From Deinandra increscens subsp. villosa (lineage: Eukaryota; Streptophyta; Magnoliopsida; Asterales; Asteraceae): DNA of 64,000 nt. This document shows, one piece after another, positions 33,401 to 45,744 of this stretch. Numbering within the stretch: the first letter of the stretch is position 1; each line of letters begins with the position of its first letter. The notes below the pieces were generated by a model that worked only from the letters and a program-made list of their open reading frames with translations, did no database searches and was not told the DNA's origin. The stretch is from NCBI GenBank assembly GCA_039602395.1, contig JBCNJP010000012.1, forward strand, positions 30,304,454 through 30,368,453. Reading direction: 5' to 3'. The translations under genes were made by a program, and so were the position numbers.

Positions 33401-33741
33401 CAGGGGCGGATCTAGGTAGTGATCACCGGGTTCTCGGGAACCCGGTGACTCTTGAATTTTTAGTGTAAATATATATAAAATACTAGTAGTGAATCGATAT
33501 ATAAAATGAGAGTGAATCCTATTAATGAAATCTCTTCTATCTCAATTCGTTCACGCGCCGCATTTTTACCAATAGTTTTTTTGTTCGATCCTCAGTTTCA
33601 TCGGTTTTTATGTTTCTTTTTAAATATATATATATATATATATATATGTGGTAATAAATATATAAGATGGGAGTGAAATTTGTTAACATTATCTCTGTTA
33701 GCCCAACTGGTTCTCCTCCCGCATCTAACCAGAAGGTCGCT
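33401..33741 (+). mobile_element. hAT-like element, left end only
   Basis: It starts CAGGGGCGGATCTAGG, the kind of terminal repeat common in plant hAT elements, and contains an inverted word pair (CGGGTTCTCGGGAACCCG). It is cut by the LTR at 33742, and no matching right end is seen. A (TA)n run lies at about 33626-33646. The 260 bp before it (33141-33400) holds nothing I recognise. Confidence 0.45.
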
Positions 33742-34233
33742 TGTAACACCCCAATTTTCACAGATACATGATATACATAGTAAATACGTGTTTATATTAT
33801 AAATACGTGAGCTTAATTGATTAATATGGTAAGGCTATGCTTTAGATAAGTTGCATGTGTTAGAAATACGTGTTTGATGGCCAAAATGATAAAATATGCA
33901 TAAACGGATGTGTTAAACATTAAAGAAAGTAAAATATGAGATGGATATATGTTTATATGAATAACATGATGATACATGAATCATTTGATAATTATATACG
34001 TGTAGATACGTGTATTAATAGTTAACTGGAAAGTAAAAGGACTAAAAATATAATTATTGTAAAGTTATAAACGTATACGGATATTATACGTATCTGTAAT
34101 TATTATAAGTATCCCGAGGCTTAGAATATGGTAAAAATATATCCTAATATGATTTATAAGATGAAATGATAAGTATTGTAAAGTTTGAGGGGCTAAAACA
34201 TAATTTAGCAAATAATAAAGAAAATATATATAA

Positions 34234-34270
<37 letters not shown>

Positions 34271-36217
34271 CGTACGAATCCGAGCCCTAGAAACCTTAGA
34301 AAATGTTATAAATATGTCCCATAAGGTTTTGATACATAAAATGATAAAAGAATATAAGTTCGAGGGGCTAGAGTGCACAAAACCAAAACACAGGGACCAA
34401 AAATGTAAAATCTAAAAATATCAAGCGAGGGCACAACATGCGGTCCGCACACTGGTTCGTTGGTGTTACATGCGGCCCGCATCGACCGCCATCAGCACCT
34501 GGTCTTAAAATTGGCCACGGTGACAAACTTAGAGACCACGATTCCGCGAATTCGTGTCATTTTTGGAGCAACCAGTCATCATAACACCTGGAGGGACCAG
34601 AGGTGACCTTCATTGGTATAAATAGACCATCAATTCGGCCTTAAACACTCGCCAATTCACGAATTATAACCCGAAAACCCTAAAAACAAGCCAGAACTTC
34701 ATCGGAGCATTACGAGCAATCGGAGAAGAGTTAGAAGCTGAATTTCTACAGTCAAGCGTTATTTGGTATGCTTAACAATAACCTCTTTCAGTTTTTGCTA
34801 ATTCGATTTCTAAGTATGCTTTCTAAAAATGATGTAAAATTAGGGTTCTTGAGGTTATTCTGCTCAAATCGGGTGATCGGGTGGGAATCAGGGTCTGAAT
34901 TTTTGTAGGTAATCCTAATTTAATGTGTTTTAAGAAATACCTAAGTTTATTTCACAATAGGAAAAGGTTTGGTTAAGGTTTTGTTAACGGGTCAAAATTA
35001 GGGTTTTCGTAACGTTGTTCTGCCCAAATTGAGCAAACGGTTTTGAATTAAGCTTAGCTATTTTAAAGTATATTATAAAATGTTATAATGAATGATACCC
35101 TAATTTGGTTTGGAAAGAAAATGAGTTTTGATAATAAAACGAGAAAAATGTGAAATTAGGGTTTTGAATTATGATTATTTAAATATAAAATAATCTGGAG
35201 GGTATGGGTAGTTGAATTTTGGTATGGAACTATGTTTATATATATAATAAGTATATATGGGGTTAAAATGGATAAATGATAAAGTATCTAAGATACCGAG
35301 TTAATCGGATATTTAGAAGTTCATGCGGACCGGAAGGGTAGGCGCCTGTACACTGGGGTTTCTGGCATAGCGAGGGTGTCACATAAATCCTAACTGGGAA
35401 ATGGCATACCTCCCTGGGCGATCCCGGAGTGAGCGTTTGCTTATAGGAATGCGCGTCTTCATATTATCAATTAAAAAGAGATATTTTGCCTATAAGGGCA
35501 TTTTTGGTCATTTTGACCTTAATAGAAGTAAACCTTAATAATTAGATATTATTAAGATAATGTAAGAGATAAATAAACATAGGATATGTTTATAATGTTA
35601 AACCTTGCGTTAATGCCATACGATACGCGAATTAGGTTAACCGAAGGATTCTGTTGGAGGTTCTGTCCGAGTTTAACGAGTAAAGAGATAAGGTGAGTTC
35701 TGCGAGCCCACTATTAAATGTTTTAAACGCTTTAATGTTTTCGGGCTGATATACATACAATGTTCAACTGTTTACTTAAAAAGTATTTGAGTTAAATGCT
35801 TTTATCTGAAAGTTTGATTATCTTAACTGATGAATTGATGAACTGTTTGAAATGATACGTGTTATGTTATAATGATGCTTACGAATAGTTATACGTGTTA
35901 GTATTATATATGAAATGATGATGATAGAATAATGCATATGAAATGATTATTAAGAGTTATGTGATATATTTGCTTTGAAACTAGGTATCCAAATGATAAG
36001 GGTTTGTTAATAAACGTACAAGTGAGAATGTATGATTATATGAGAACAGGTGATGCATTTGCTATATTATTATGTGGTGGATACGCCGCTGGTACATCCT
36101 GTATACAAGCATGGTAGTATAGTTACCCGGTATATCGAAAGTGTGGAGGATACGCCGCTGGTACATCCTGTATACATACACCTAGGTAAATTGGGGGTTG
36201 TTCAGTTGTTGCAGTAT
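33742..36217 (+). repeat. Long LTR, probably Ty3/gypsy (Tekay-like)
   Basis: The sequence starts TGTAACACCCC and has LTR-like organisation: a long AT-rich U3, a TATA box (tataaata, 34617-34624), then a leader and a splice-donor-like site (attTGGTATG, about 34762). There is no ORF of note. A 29-bp word (starting ggatacgccgctggt) recurs at 36079-36107 and 36148-36176, 69 bp apart. The unit runs into the gap at 36218, so neither the far LTR end nor pol is visible. The lineage is recognition only. Confidence 0.5.
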
Positions 36218-36717
36218 NNNNNNNNNNNNNNNNNNNNNNNNNNNNNNNNNNNNNNNNNNNNNNNNNNNNNNNNNNNNNNNNNNNNNNNNNNNNNNNNNNN
36301 NNNNNNNNNNNNNNNNNNNNNNNNNNNNNNNNNNNNNNNNNNNNNNNNNNNNNNNNNNNNNNNNNNNNNNNNNNNNNNNNNNNNNNNNNNNNNNNNNNNN
36401 NNNNNNNNNNNNNNNNNNNNNNNNNNNNNNNNNNNNNNNNNNNNNNNNNNNNNNNNNNNNNNNNNNNNNNNNNNNNNNNNNNNNNNNNNNNNNNNNNNNN
36501 NNNNNNNNNNNNNNNNNNNNNNNNNNNNNNNNNNNNNNNNNNNNNNNNNNNNNNNNNNNNNNNNNNNNNNNNNNNNNNNNNNNNNNNNNNNNNNNNNNNN
36601 NNNNNNNNNNNNNNNNNNNNNNNNNNNNNNNNNNNNNNNNNNNNNNNNNNNNNNNNNNNNNNNNNNNNNNNNNNNNNNNNNNNNNNNNNNNNNNNNNNNN
36701 NNNNNNNNNNNNNNNNN
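36218..36717. other. Assembly gap (500 N)
   Basis: Exactly 500 N, at the end of an LTR-like region. Confidence 0.99.
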
Positions 36718-37654
36718 CATAAATCGACGTCGTTCCAAATGGGAGATGAGTTGGATCGATGTCGTCCGATTAACCGAAATTGGTCGAAAACCGCCATGAT
36801 TGAGTAGAGGAGAATGTGATTTGAGGAGACAGATTGACATCTTAACGGAATGGAAGAGAAGCAACAAATTGGTCCCCATCAGTGCAGCATAACAACTTCA
36901 TGATTCCTATCGAACAAAAAGAAGTCGAAAATTAAAACACAATCCAACGGCTAAGTTGCTCGATAAAAACCTCAAATTTGTTTTTTGGTTTTTCGTTTCC
37001 TCTCTGTTTTTCTTGTAAGTTAATGCTAATGAAATTCGCGGCGTCTCAGAGATTTGAGGAGAAAGAGATTCGGGGTTGTCGGAGAAAGAGATCGGTGGGT
37101 GGGTTCCGATGAAGTTTGGGAAAAAATAAAGAAAAACAGCAGACGAAATTTAAGTCCTAATCTCGAAAGAATGTTCCGGCGAAGATGGCGGTGGAGAGAC
37201 GGTGAGATTGGAGTGCATTAAGGCGGGTGACATCCGATAAGGATAGGGCAAATAGAAAATATCCATATGTTGTTCGGCTTCGACGTGGAAGAAGTTGAAA
37301 CGTCCGGTAGCCGGAATTTGATTTTCCGGTTGTGACGGGTGACGGGGATGGAGGTATGACTGGGAAGTCTTAGGAATTACTTGAATCAGTTCCAAGTGCC
37401 TGGGTGGTTGACTGGTTGTATCCGGAGGTGGTGACAGCGGGCTATGGCAGGAATGGTTGTATCGGGAGGTGGTGATGGCGGGGGTGGTGGAGGTGCGAGG
37501 TGGTGATGGCGGTAGTATGGGTGGAAAATACGAAAGTTTTGGGAGGAAGAAGAGACAACTTTGTTTTTTATATATATATTTAATTAATTCTGAGATGATT
37601 AATAAAATTACAAAAATAATCTCTTGATTTTAATAACTTACATAAACAGGTACC
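36718..37654. other. Unassigned DNA, possibly MULE interior
   Basis: No convincing gene. The part at 37150-37520 is GC-richer, with tandem ggtggtgatggcggg-like words and cttccggcg-like words. It leads directly into a MULE-type arm at 37655. It could be captured host sequence inside a non-autonomous MULE whose other end lies in the gap. Confidence 0.35.
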
Positions 37655-37829
37655 CTCATTAGATAAAATGACTAATATGCCCATTGGAGTTAACAGAAAA
37701 AATCTAACTCTGTTAGTGCCTAGGGACTCAACTAGAGTGGAAAATAAAAGTGCAGACCATATTTGTTAAAAAATTAGATTTTGGACTCAAACCGTTAATA
37801 ATTGAAAAGTACAAGGACGCAAATCAGAG
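37655..37829. repeat. Solitary MULE-type terminal arm, copy 1
   Basis: The segment contains taacagaaaaaatctaactctgttag, gggactcaa and ggacgcaaatca. It matches the right arm of the complete element at 37868-38758 in order and orientation. Its left partner is not visible. Confidence 0.65.
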
Positions 37830-37867
37830 TTCTCTCTAAACTAAATCACGTTTAAACATTTAATACG

Positions 37868-38758
37868 GAGTTAATTACTGTTTGCGTCCTTGTGGTTTAT
37901 AAACTTTTTTGAATTGAGTCCAAAGGTTTAAATTTTCAAATAGAAGTCTATGGTTTGTATTTCTTTGCTATTTGAGTCCCTGGGCCTAACAGAGTTAAAA
38001 TTTTCTGTTAAATCAAGGGGCATTTCAGTCATTATACACCTAAGGGGCTAGTTATGTAAATCAAAGGGTAATTCTTTTCTATTTGCAAACTACAGGGACG
38101 CAAACCGTAAATAACTCATTAACAAAATATAAGGACTCTTTTTGTAATTTAGTTAAAAATTAAAAAAAAAATAAAACAAAATATCCATCACCGACTTCCG
38201 AAATTCGGCCACCGCCATTTTTGAAATCCGGGGACCGTTCAGAATCTACCCACCGCCATTTCTGAAATCCGGCCACCGTCATTGTATTGGTAACAGAATT
38301 AACTCAATAGCGTCGCATGCTCTCTTTCTCTGCACTCCCACCCCACCGGAGATGACATTCACTACTTGACGGCACCAGTGTTTTTGAAGACCGGAGTGGT
38401 GTTGGAGGTGCAGAAAAATGCGACTAACAATGGAAGCTTGGTGGGGTTCCAAATATTGAAAAGAATAATGATCAATTTGAACCAATTACCCCGCCAGATA
38501 TAGTCCTTTTATATATCTAAGTTATAAAAATCCCCCCCCCCTGTATTTTAATAACCTTATTAATTTATATAAAAGGTCCCTAGTGTGTAAAATTACTATA
38601 ATATCCTTTCAGTTAACATAAAAAATTAACTCTGTTAGGCCCAGGGACTCAAATAGCAAAGAAATACAAACCACAGACTTCTATTTGAAAATATTTAAAC
38701 CTTTGGACTCAATTAAAAAAAGTTTGCAAACCACAGGGACGCAAACCATAATTAACTC
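37868..38758. mobile_element. Non-autonomous MULE with 9-bp target duplication
   Basis: The 891-bp element has inverted arms of roughly 170-200 bp, starting GAGTTAATTACTGTTTGCGT and ending with its complement. A perfect 9-bp duplication, TTTAATACG, lies at 37859-37867 and 38759-38767, the size expected for Mutator-like elements. The interior (about 38180-38490) is GC-richer, with a repeated ccaccgccattt...gaaatccgg phrase, and could be a captured gene fragment. A C run lies at 38527-38536. No transposase is present. Confidence 0.9.
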
Positions 38759-38767
38759 TTTAATACG

Positions 38768-40773
38768 CACTCGTATGTTATTTAAATAAACCCGTATGTA
38801 AAAATTATATATTTTATAACCAAACTACACGATGATATCATCACTTGCTATTAATTTGTCAAACTCGTTTATTTCTATCAAAACCCGACGCTTAAACGTT
38901 TAAATAAAAACTGAGCCTTTTGCGTCAGATTTGCATGAAAATAATACGCATTATCCAACCACTAGTCACCACCTTACCACCCGACCGACCCAATCGCCCT
39001 AGACCCAACCCTAGACCGGCCACCCCCCTGGCGGTTAACGATCACAATCACACACACACAACACTTAGTCTTTTATCCTCCTAACTCCTTTTAGCCTACA
39101 TTTACTACCTATTTCTACCTTTCACCAACTTACCATCTACCACCTACAGATATTTTCGCTATTCTAAAGTTGACAATTAACCAAGATCATAATCTTTCAT
39201 CTGTGTCACACTTGTCCATTAGGAGGAGAAAATCAATTATCAAGCATCTTCTAAGGACCAATAGGAAGCCACCTCCATCACTCTCTCCTCTCTCCATCGT
39301 CTACGTCTCTTCCCCCCCCCCCCCCTCCCTCGCGGTTTTAACCAACCGAAACCACCCCACCTTCACCCACATTTCACTTAATCTTTCACTTATACTCCCC
39401 GTTCTCTCTCTTATATCAAGAAATATCAAGAACAACCAAGAACACTCCCTCCTTCCCTTATATCACAACCGAATACCCCCCAATACACCCTCATTTTCAA
39501 TGATTTTCTAACTCCAACAAGTCATCAACATCAAGTCTCAACAACTCAAGAAGCATCAAGGATGTTGGAATCAACCTCCATTCATTTCCTTTTCGTTTAC
39601 GAAGCTCTCGTTGTAAGAAATCAACCATTTCTTTGATTTTTCTAGTTCCTATGTGTTTAAAAACATTAACTCATCAAACTAGCAAGTCTTGATAAACTCC
39701 CGTGATTAAAAGCTTTTATTATTGTAGTCAACAAAAGTACATGTGTAACTAGCTTTCTTTGACACACAAACTCTTGGATATTTTCTTATGATCAACACAA
39801 GTTATTTTTAGTGTAAAAATAACAACAAATGTTTTAACTTGAAAGAAATGCTCCTAGAAATCAAGATTATTGTTAAAATAACTACTTTGTTTAACTAGTT
39901 TTGACTATGAGTGCCTATAATTTTTGTGAACTCTTTTTATGTTTTTCTTAATGATCATATATTGTTATTTGGTAAAGAAATGCAAGCTTGAAGCCTAAAA
40001 CATTAAATCATAGAAAAATGTTACATACAATGACAATTACTGGGTTTCTTATGGACAAAAACTAAACCCAACCATATGGTCAAATTTACAGCAGAAAAAT
40101 GTGTAAAAATGGATTACAAGCAACTTTGAAAAAGTCACTTTTGATGTAACTTAGGTTAGGACACCTAAAATGGTAATTTGAAGACCCGAAAACCCTAAAT
40201 TTGGACTTAAATGGAACCAACGACATTAAATAACTTTAGTTATGTTTTGGACAGTAGGTTTAAGGAACTTCATGTTCTTAAAATGATTCATAATGATCTA
40301 ACTTGAAAAATCTTGTAATAGAAAGAAACCGGGTCACATACGGTAAAAACCGGAGAGAAAACTCTATAACCCATAATCAAGCTAAGCAATCTAAAAATTT
40401 TAGCGTTAAAATCAGTAGTTAAAACTCTCACCATTAATCTTAGAATGATTTTGAAACTTAAAAAGAGGTAAATGAAGTTACCAGACGAAAATCAGAATAC
40501 CGAACTAACCGGAACCATACCGGCAAAACCGACAACCAAAAATCTAAAAATATGAGAGATTATATTTTTGAAAGACGCAACATTTTAGGTAATCATTTTC
40601 ATAAAAAAATAATTTTTAAGACAGTTAGAAATTATACCGCATATCAAATACCGACTTAAACCGCACATTTTTGATAAATTTTTTTATTATTTATTGAAAA
40701 ATGTCAAATTTTTTGAAATAAAACTTCCTAATATTTATTAAATTAAATATTATCATCAAAATAATTTCTGGAA

Positions 40774-40811
<38 letters not shown>

Positions 40812-41057
40812 CAATATACATATATATACTTAAGTAATTTCAAATTTATCTGTCGTTAAATATTTATTCAAACAATATTTATTTTTTTGTTACAATATAT
40901 CATCGCCTTAGCATTGGATCAAATGAAATAAATAAATATATATATAACTATATATGTACATAAGTATTTCATCAGTAACGCGAATCGAATTATTCATATT
41001 TATTTGAACGATAAATATTATATCCAAACCTTTATTAATATTTAATATTTCTTTTCT
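38768..41057. other. Unassigned AT-rich DNA, probably decayed LTR element
   Basis: No supported gene. It includes a pyrimidine-rich block (39050-39480) with a C run at 39313-39325, and (TA)n at about 40772-40808. The text continues after the LINE at 43064, so 38768-41057 and 43064-43870 were one stretch before that insertion. Style and size suggest an LTR, but I find no termini. Confidence 0.35.
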
Positions 41058-41073
41058 ACTTTAACATTATCAT

Positions 41074-43047
41074 TTTTTTTTTGGGTAAAGGGTTACCCCC
41101 GGTGATTCTATATATATACCCAACAGAAAAAACAAGTAGCTAGGTGGATCCTAGCTAGTTCAAGTCTTTGGACATGCCCAAAGACAAGAAAACCAAAAAA
41201 ACACTACACCCACAAACAAGCCAAACGGCAACATCAAAAGAACAACCAACAACCTATCTAAATAACAAATAGGAAGTGAAGGCCCCCTAAGCTCCGCATG
41301 TCTACGTTGCTACAAACTGACCATCTCGTTGCAGCCACACGTCCAGAACCTCTCTCACACGGTGAGAGTCACGAAACTTTGACCCATGAATCTTCAAACG
41401 CACATCTTCTAGGATCACCTCAGCTACCTTATCCGGAGGACGAGCATTATTTTGAAAAATTCGCTCATTCCTCTCCCTCCAAATATGGTAAGCAGCTGCA
41501 TGAAGAACAAGTTTAGCAACTATAATATCAATCCTCTTTTGTGGCTTGACACGGATATACGCAGCCAAATCAGTCCAACACGGGGACTCATTAACCAGGC
41601 AAGACTTCAAACAAACCTTCTTCCAAACCTTTAAGGAGTAGATACATTCAAAGAATAGGTGTTTATGTGAATCCACCCCTCTTTGACACAACATACAACA
41701 CATCATGTTCATGTTTTTCCTCCTTTCAAAACCCCACTCAAGAATTTTATCTTGAGTAAGTAATTTCTCTCTACAAATCAACCAGGCAAGGAACGCGTGA
41801 CGGGGAACGCAGTAAGCAAACCACACCAATTTAGCCCAATCAACTTTATCACAACGAGACCGAATGGAACTCCACACAATAGACGATGAATAATCATGTA
41901 AAGTATCCTCAACTCTCCATTTAAGCGTATCATCTCGACCCGTAACCAACATCAGATTCATCGACTGCTTAATGATAGGATATAAGTGCAACCAATCAAT
42001 CGGCCAGACCCACCGCCCATTATAAACAATATCACTCACCTTAGCATTTAGAGTAAAACCTGAATTGTATATGTTTCTAGGAGTAATAAACTCACACAGC
42101 GGCCCACCATCTAACCATTTGTCGAACCAAGCATAAGTGGATTCTCCATCACCAATAGTAGACCAAACAAATCTACGAATCATAGGACGAATGGACATGA
42201 TCTTTCTCCAGCTCCAGGAGCACACCGACGGACATCGACAATCCCAAAAACACCTATTCTTAAGCCTATAAGAATAAACCCACTCAACCCAAAGAGACTC
42301 GCGCTTAGTAAGAATACTCCAAATATGGTTAGTCATCAAGGCATTATTAACGTCCCTTAATCTTCGAATGCCCAACCCACCTTCAACTTTTGGAACACAA
42401 ACATCCCTCCACGCAACTTTAGCTTTGCCTTTCTGAAACGTCCCTTGATTCCAAAGAAAATTCCTCATTTTACCCTCCAAAGCACTCAATATACTAGCAG
42501 GCAAAATAAAAACCGAGGACCAGTAGACATGAAGGGAAGACAAAACCGATTTAATTAACTGAACCCTACCAGCAAAAGATAAAAACCTGTTCTTCCAGTT
42601 AGCAATACGATCCTCCATACGTTCTACAAGAACAGTACAATCAGCTTTAAGCAGCCTCGTGGATATCAATGGAACCCCAAGATAGCGGACAGGAAGCGAC
42701 CCTTGAGCCATTCCCATCGCCTCCAAAATCTCACCTTTCACCTGTTCAGACACATTACAGAAGAACCCCGTGCTCTTCTGAGGGCTAGGAACTAAGCCAG
42801 ATATATTAGAAAACTTACACAAGGATCTGAAAATACACAAAGCAGAGTGGAGATTTCCTCTAGCAAAGATAAATAAATCATCAGCAAAACAGACATTTAT
42901 AATTTTTTGTTTTTCACATCTACTATGATACTTAAAGCCCTGATCCATCTCCACCTCATGACGAAGCATACGAGTCAATATCTCCATAACTAGCGTAAAC
43001 AAATAAGGGGACAAAGGATCTCCCTGTCTAAGACCTCTTTTCCCCTT
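41074..43047 (-). mobile_element. 5'-truncated L1-type LINE with 16-bp target duplication
   Basis: The element has a T run at 41074-41082 (poly(A) on the - strand) and a long open frame, 43014-41302 (570 codons). The frame opens inside the RT domain (GLRQGDPLSPYLF just upstream), passes the FADD box (VCFADDLFIF), RYLGVPLIS and WKNRFLSFAGRVQLIKSVL, and ends in the zf-RVT region (CCMLCQRGVDSHKHLFFEC, then YHIWRERNERIF). Target duplication actttaacattatcat is exact at 41058-41073 and 43048-43063. The intact frame and perfect duplication indicate a young insertion, truncated at birth. Confidence 0.95.
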
Positions 43048-43063
43048 ACTTTAACATTATCAT

Positions 43064-43873
43064 TTGAAGGGAATGAAATGAATAAATATATATTTACAAT
43101 ATATATATTTTCAAATATTTTGTTTTAATATCTATCAATATTTATTTTTACAATAAATATTATTTCATGCTTTTAGATATATTTATTTTAACAATAAATA
43201 ATGTCCAATAATACTAAACGGGTTACCACGAGTCAAAACTTGACCAACTTATTGAGTAAATTAAACACTCACTCAATACTACCGATCCTAATCGTGAAAA
43301 CCTCTCCGAGTTGGAAAAACCATGAAAACTAAGCTAAAAATTCGTTTTTTGTTCCGAAATTTTTTATGGTGACTCTCTAACTTAAAAAAACACCCTTTAT
43401 GAAAAAAATAAAAAAACGCCGAGTAAATTTTAAAAAAATATATTTAAGAACCGATTTTTTTGCAAAAAGAAGTTAACCGGCCAAAAAAGACGTTCAAAAT
43501 TTGTTATTTTTTTAGATGTATTTTTTTATAGATTCTACATTCATTTTTGATGGTTTTGGTGAAAAAATAAAAAAGCGCCTAGAGATTTTAAAAAAAAAAT
43601 TATTTACAGATTTTGTTACATATGTAACAAGGCATTTTACATATGTAACAGGCAAATGTTACATATGTAACATGACGTAACGTCAGATTTCAGAATTTTT
43701 TTTATAAAAAAACTACTAGGCATTTTTTTATATTTTTTTCACCATAGGGCTTGTATTAACGCATATAATCACTACAAAAAAATTGAAGAAAAAAAAATCG
43801 TTTTGTGGTAGTTTCCACGGTTTTTCCAACTCAAAATGGTTTTTATTATATCCATCCCCTATATATATATATA
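43064..43873. other. Unassigned AT-rich DNA (continuation of 38768-41057)
   Basis: No gene is supported. It holds the palindrome cluster at 43615-43685 and a (TA)n run just before the Helitron-like terminus. Confidence 0.4.
43615..43685. repeat. Cluster of perfect palindromes
   Basis: GTTACATATGTAAC occurs at 43615-43628 and 43658-43671. A copy lacking the first G lies at 43637-43649. The interval ends in TGACGTAACGTCA (43673-43685), also a perfect palindrome and bZIP-site-like (TGACGT core). Centre spacing is 21-22 bp between the first three. Confidence 0.85.
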
Positions 43874-43903
43874 CTAGTCGGCAGGCCCGTGCGATGCACG
43901 GGC
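43874..43903 (-). mobile_element. Helitron-type 3' terminus
   Basis: On the - strand a perfect 8-bp-stem hairpin (GCCCGTGC-ATC-GCACGGGC, 43903-43885) is followed after seven bases by CTAG (43877-43874) and then T. Helitrons end in CTRR just 3' of a GC-rich hairpin and insert before T. The element body would extend rightwards, into the small-gene array. No TC start or Rep/helicase was found. Confidence 0.55.
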
Positions 43904-44252
43904 AGAACCAATGGCTGCTAATATTTAAGCGGTTGTTTAATCGAATGAGCAAATCAACATCCAAGTAGTCACGTTACAGTTTTTTGTGTGAGTAAGTCAG
44001 CATCCAAGTAGTGTTATTTAATGCAAACACATATCGATTAGCATAGGAGTGCGTTGTTGTATAAACTCACATGCAAGGTAATTGTAATAAATCATATTCA
44101 AAGATGACACACAATAATAAAGTAACAGAATCAAGAACCATAGTTGGGCATAACAATCAATAATAAAGTCACCCATATTCATTAAATATTAGAAGTTTTA
44201 AGTTTTAGGTTTGCCAAGCACCAAGTTAATAGAATAAGACTACAACAAAGGA

Positions 44253-45744
44253 TCACATATTGGGTGGGAAGTTGGACTCCATGCGGTCGTCAATGTCACG
44301 CGCTGCTGCCTCAGCATCCCTGCGCAGAGACTGAATCCTCCGCAGCAGTGCCTGTTTCGTATGAAGCGCATCAGTTAGCATGGATGCAAGAGCATAACGG
44401 AGGGGGAGGCATCCAACCCAAGCACAGTGTTCGATACTTCCCTGTTTTCTGCTATTCGTCGTTCAACCACCTGTATCACGACAGATAGTTCACTAATGAT
44501 GTCATTATGGCTTGCGACGAAAAAGTTTTTCACGTAGTCCTCCATTACCTAAGCACCAAGAGCATACATAAAGTAATTAGCAAACATGTTTATATTAGAA
44601 GATATTTGTTTTCAGTTTAAGGTTATCTGATTGGTTGTTCTTGGGCTGTCAAGATGTGTTTATAATTTTCTGTTCACTTAGACTTGTTTAAAAACCAAAA
44701 GAGAAAGGAAAAAAACAAATCAGTTAGGCCAAACTCATTTAGAAACCAACATAGAACAGAATGCACAAATCACTTCAAACACTTTAAACACGTAAACACC
44801 GCAACACAATTAAAGGAAACATGTTCTAAAGAAAGAATGTTATGTTGGTTCAGGGGGGGGGGGGTGAAAAAAGACGTTACATGTGTACTTTAAGAGACAT
44901 AAGACCTATCTATCTAGCCACATAACGGAAACAAATGTAAAAAACCGAAATACAAAAACAATGTCATGATAAGAATCATTTGTTAATATCAATTGATATC
45001 TGAAACATACTGAAGTCATGGAAACAAATTGGAGATGTAAACACAAAGATCATATGAATAAAATTTACCTTAACAGATTAAGCAAGCGACAATATATTTT
45101 ACAAAACATATTCGTATTTTTTTCTTTCTAAATCAGTGATTTGTGAGTCTAAGACATAGTAATATCTTTCATTTATAAAAACTTAAAAATGGGCAGACTG
45201 TTTCTAATACCAAACGGATTTATGTGAATAGAACTTCGTGATAATACATACATAATGTTATGCCAAAAATCATTTGTAATTATCAGTCGACATATGAAAA
45301 CATACTTAGTATAGGCATAGAATCAAACTGGAGATGTAAACACAAACAACATATCAAGTTAAATTACGTTAACAGATGAAGAAAATATTAGTACTTTCCC
45401 AAACCAAGTGTCTGTAGTGCCGTATAGAAATTTATGGGACTAAAGAGAATATTATCACTGCGTGCACAATTTTATAATTCCGTACCTTCTTCTGTTGGAA
45501 TGGTTCGTTTTGCTTCCCGTTGGAGCGCCTGTGTGCAGAAAGATGTGCCTGCAAGGATGAAACCTAGATTGTTATTTTGTTCGTAACCAGTAAGTGCAGA
45601 AAGACGATGAAGAAATAATGTATGCCTTACGTTTTTCCGGTGAGAGGAATGTTGTGGATGCCTGACGGTTGTGTCGAGGGGAGTTATAGATGGAGACTTA
45701 AAGGGTGGTTTTTCAAGGCCGTTGGCGTTTGAGTTTCCCTCCAA
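44253..45744 (-). pseudogene. Small helical protein gene, copy A (frameshifted)
   Basis: Three exons read on the - strand: 45744-45631 (MEGNSNANGLEKPPFKSPS, ending SSHRKN), 45548-45486 (AHLSAHRRSNGKQNEPFQQ), and one from 44548 (VMEDYVKNFFVASHNDIIS). Splice borders are GT-AG and in phase. In the last exon a one-base loss near 44400-44430 breaks the frame. The other frame then continues ASMLTDALHTKQALLRRIQS to ESNFPPNM and a stop at 44253. The last exon matches the block at 49955-49644 throughout. The N-terminus is basic and Ser/Pro-rich; the C-terminus is helical, perhaps coiled coil. I recognise no family. Confidence 0.5.

Noticed and set aside
39170..39511. 113-codon Pro/Ser-rich + strand ORF
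   Set aside because: Pyrimidine-rich low-complexity DNA with a 13-base C run; no domain, no splice context.
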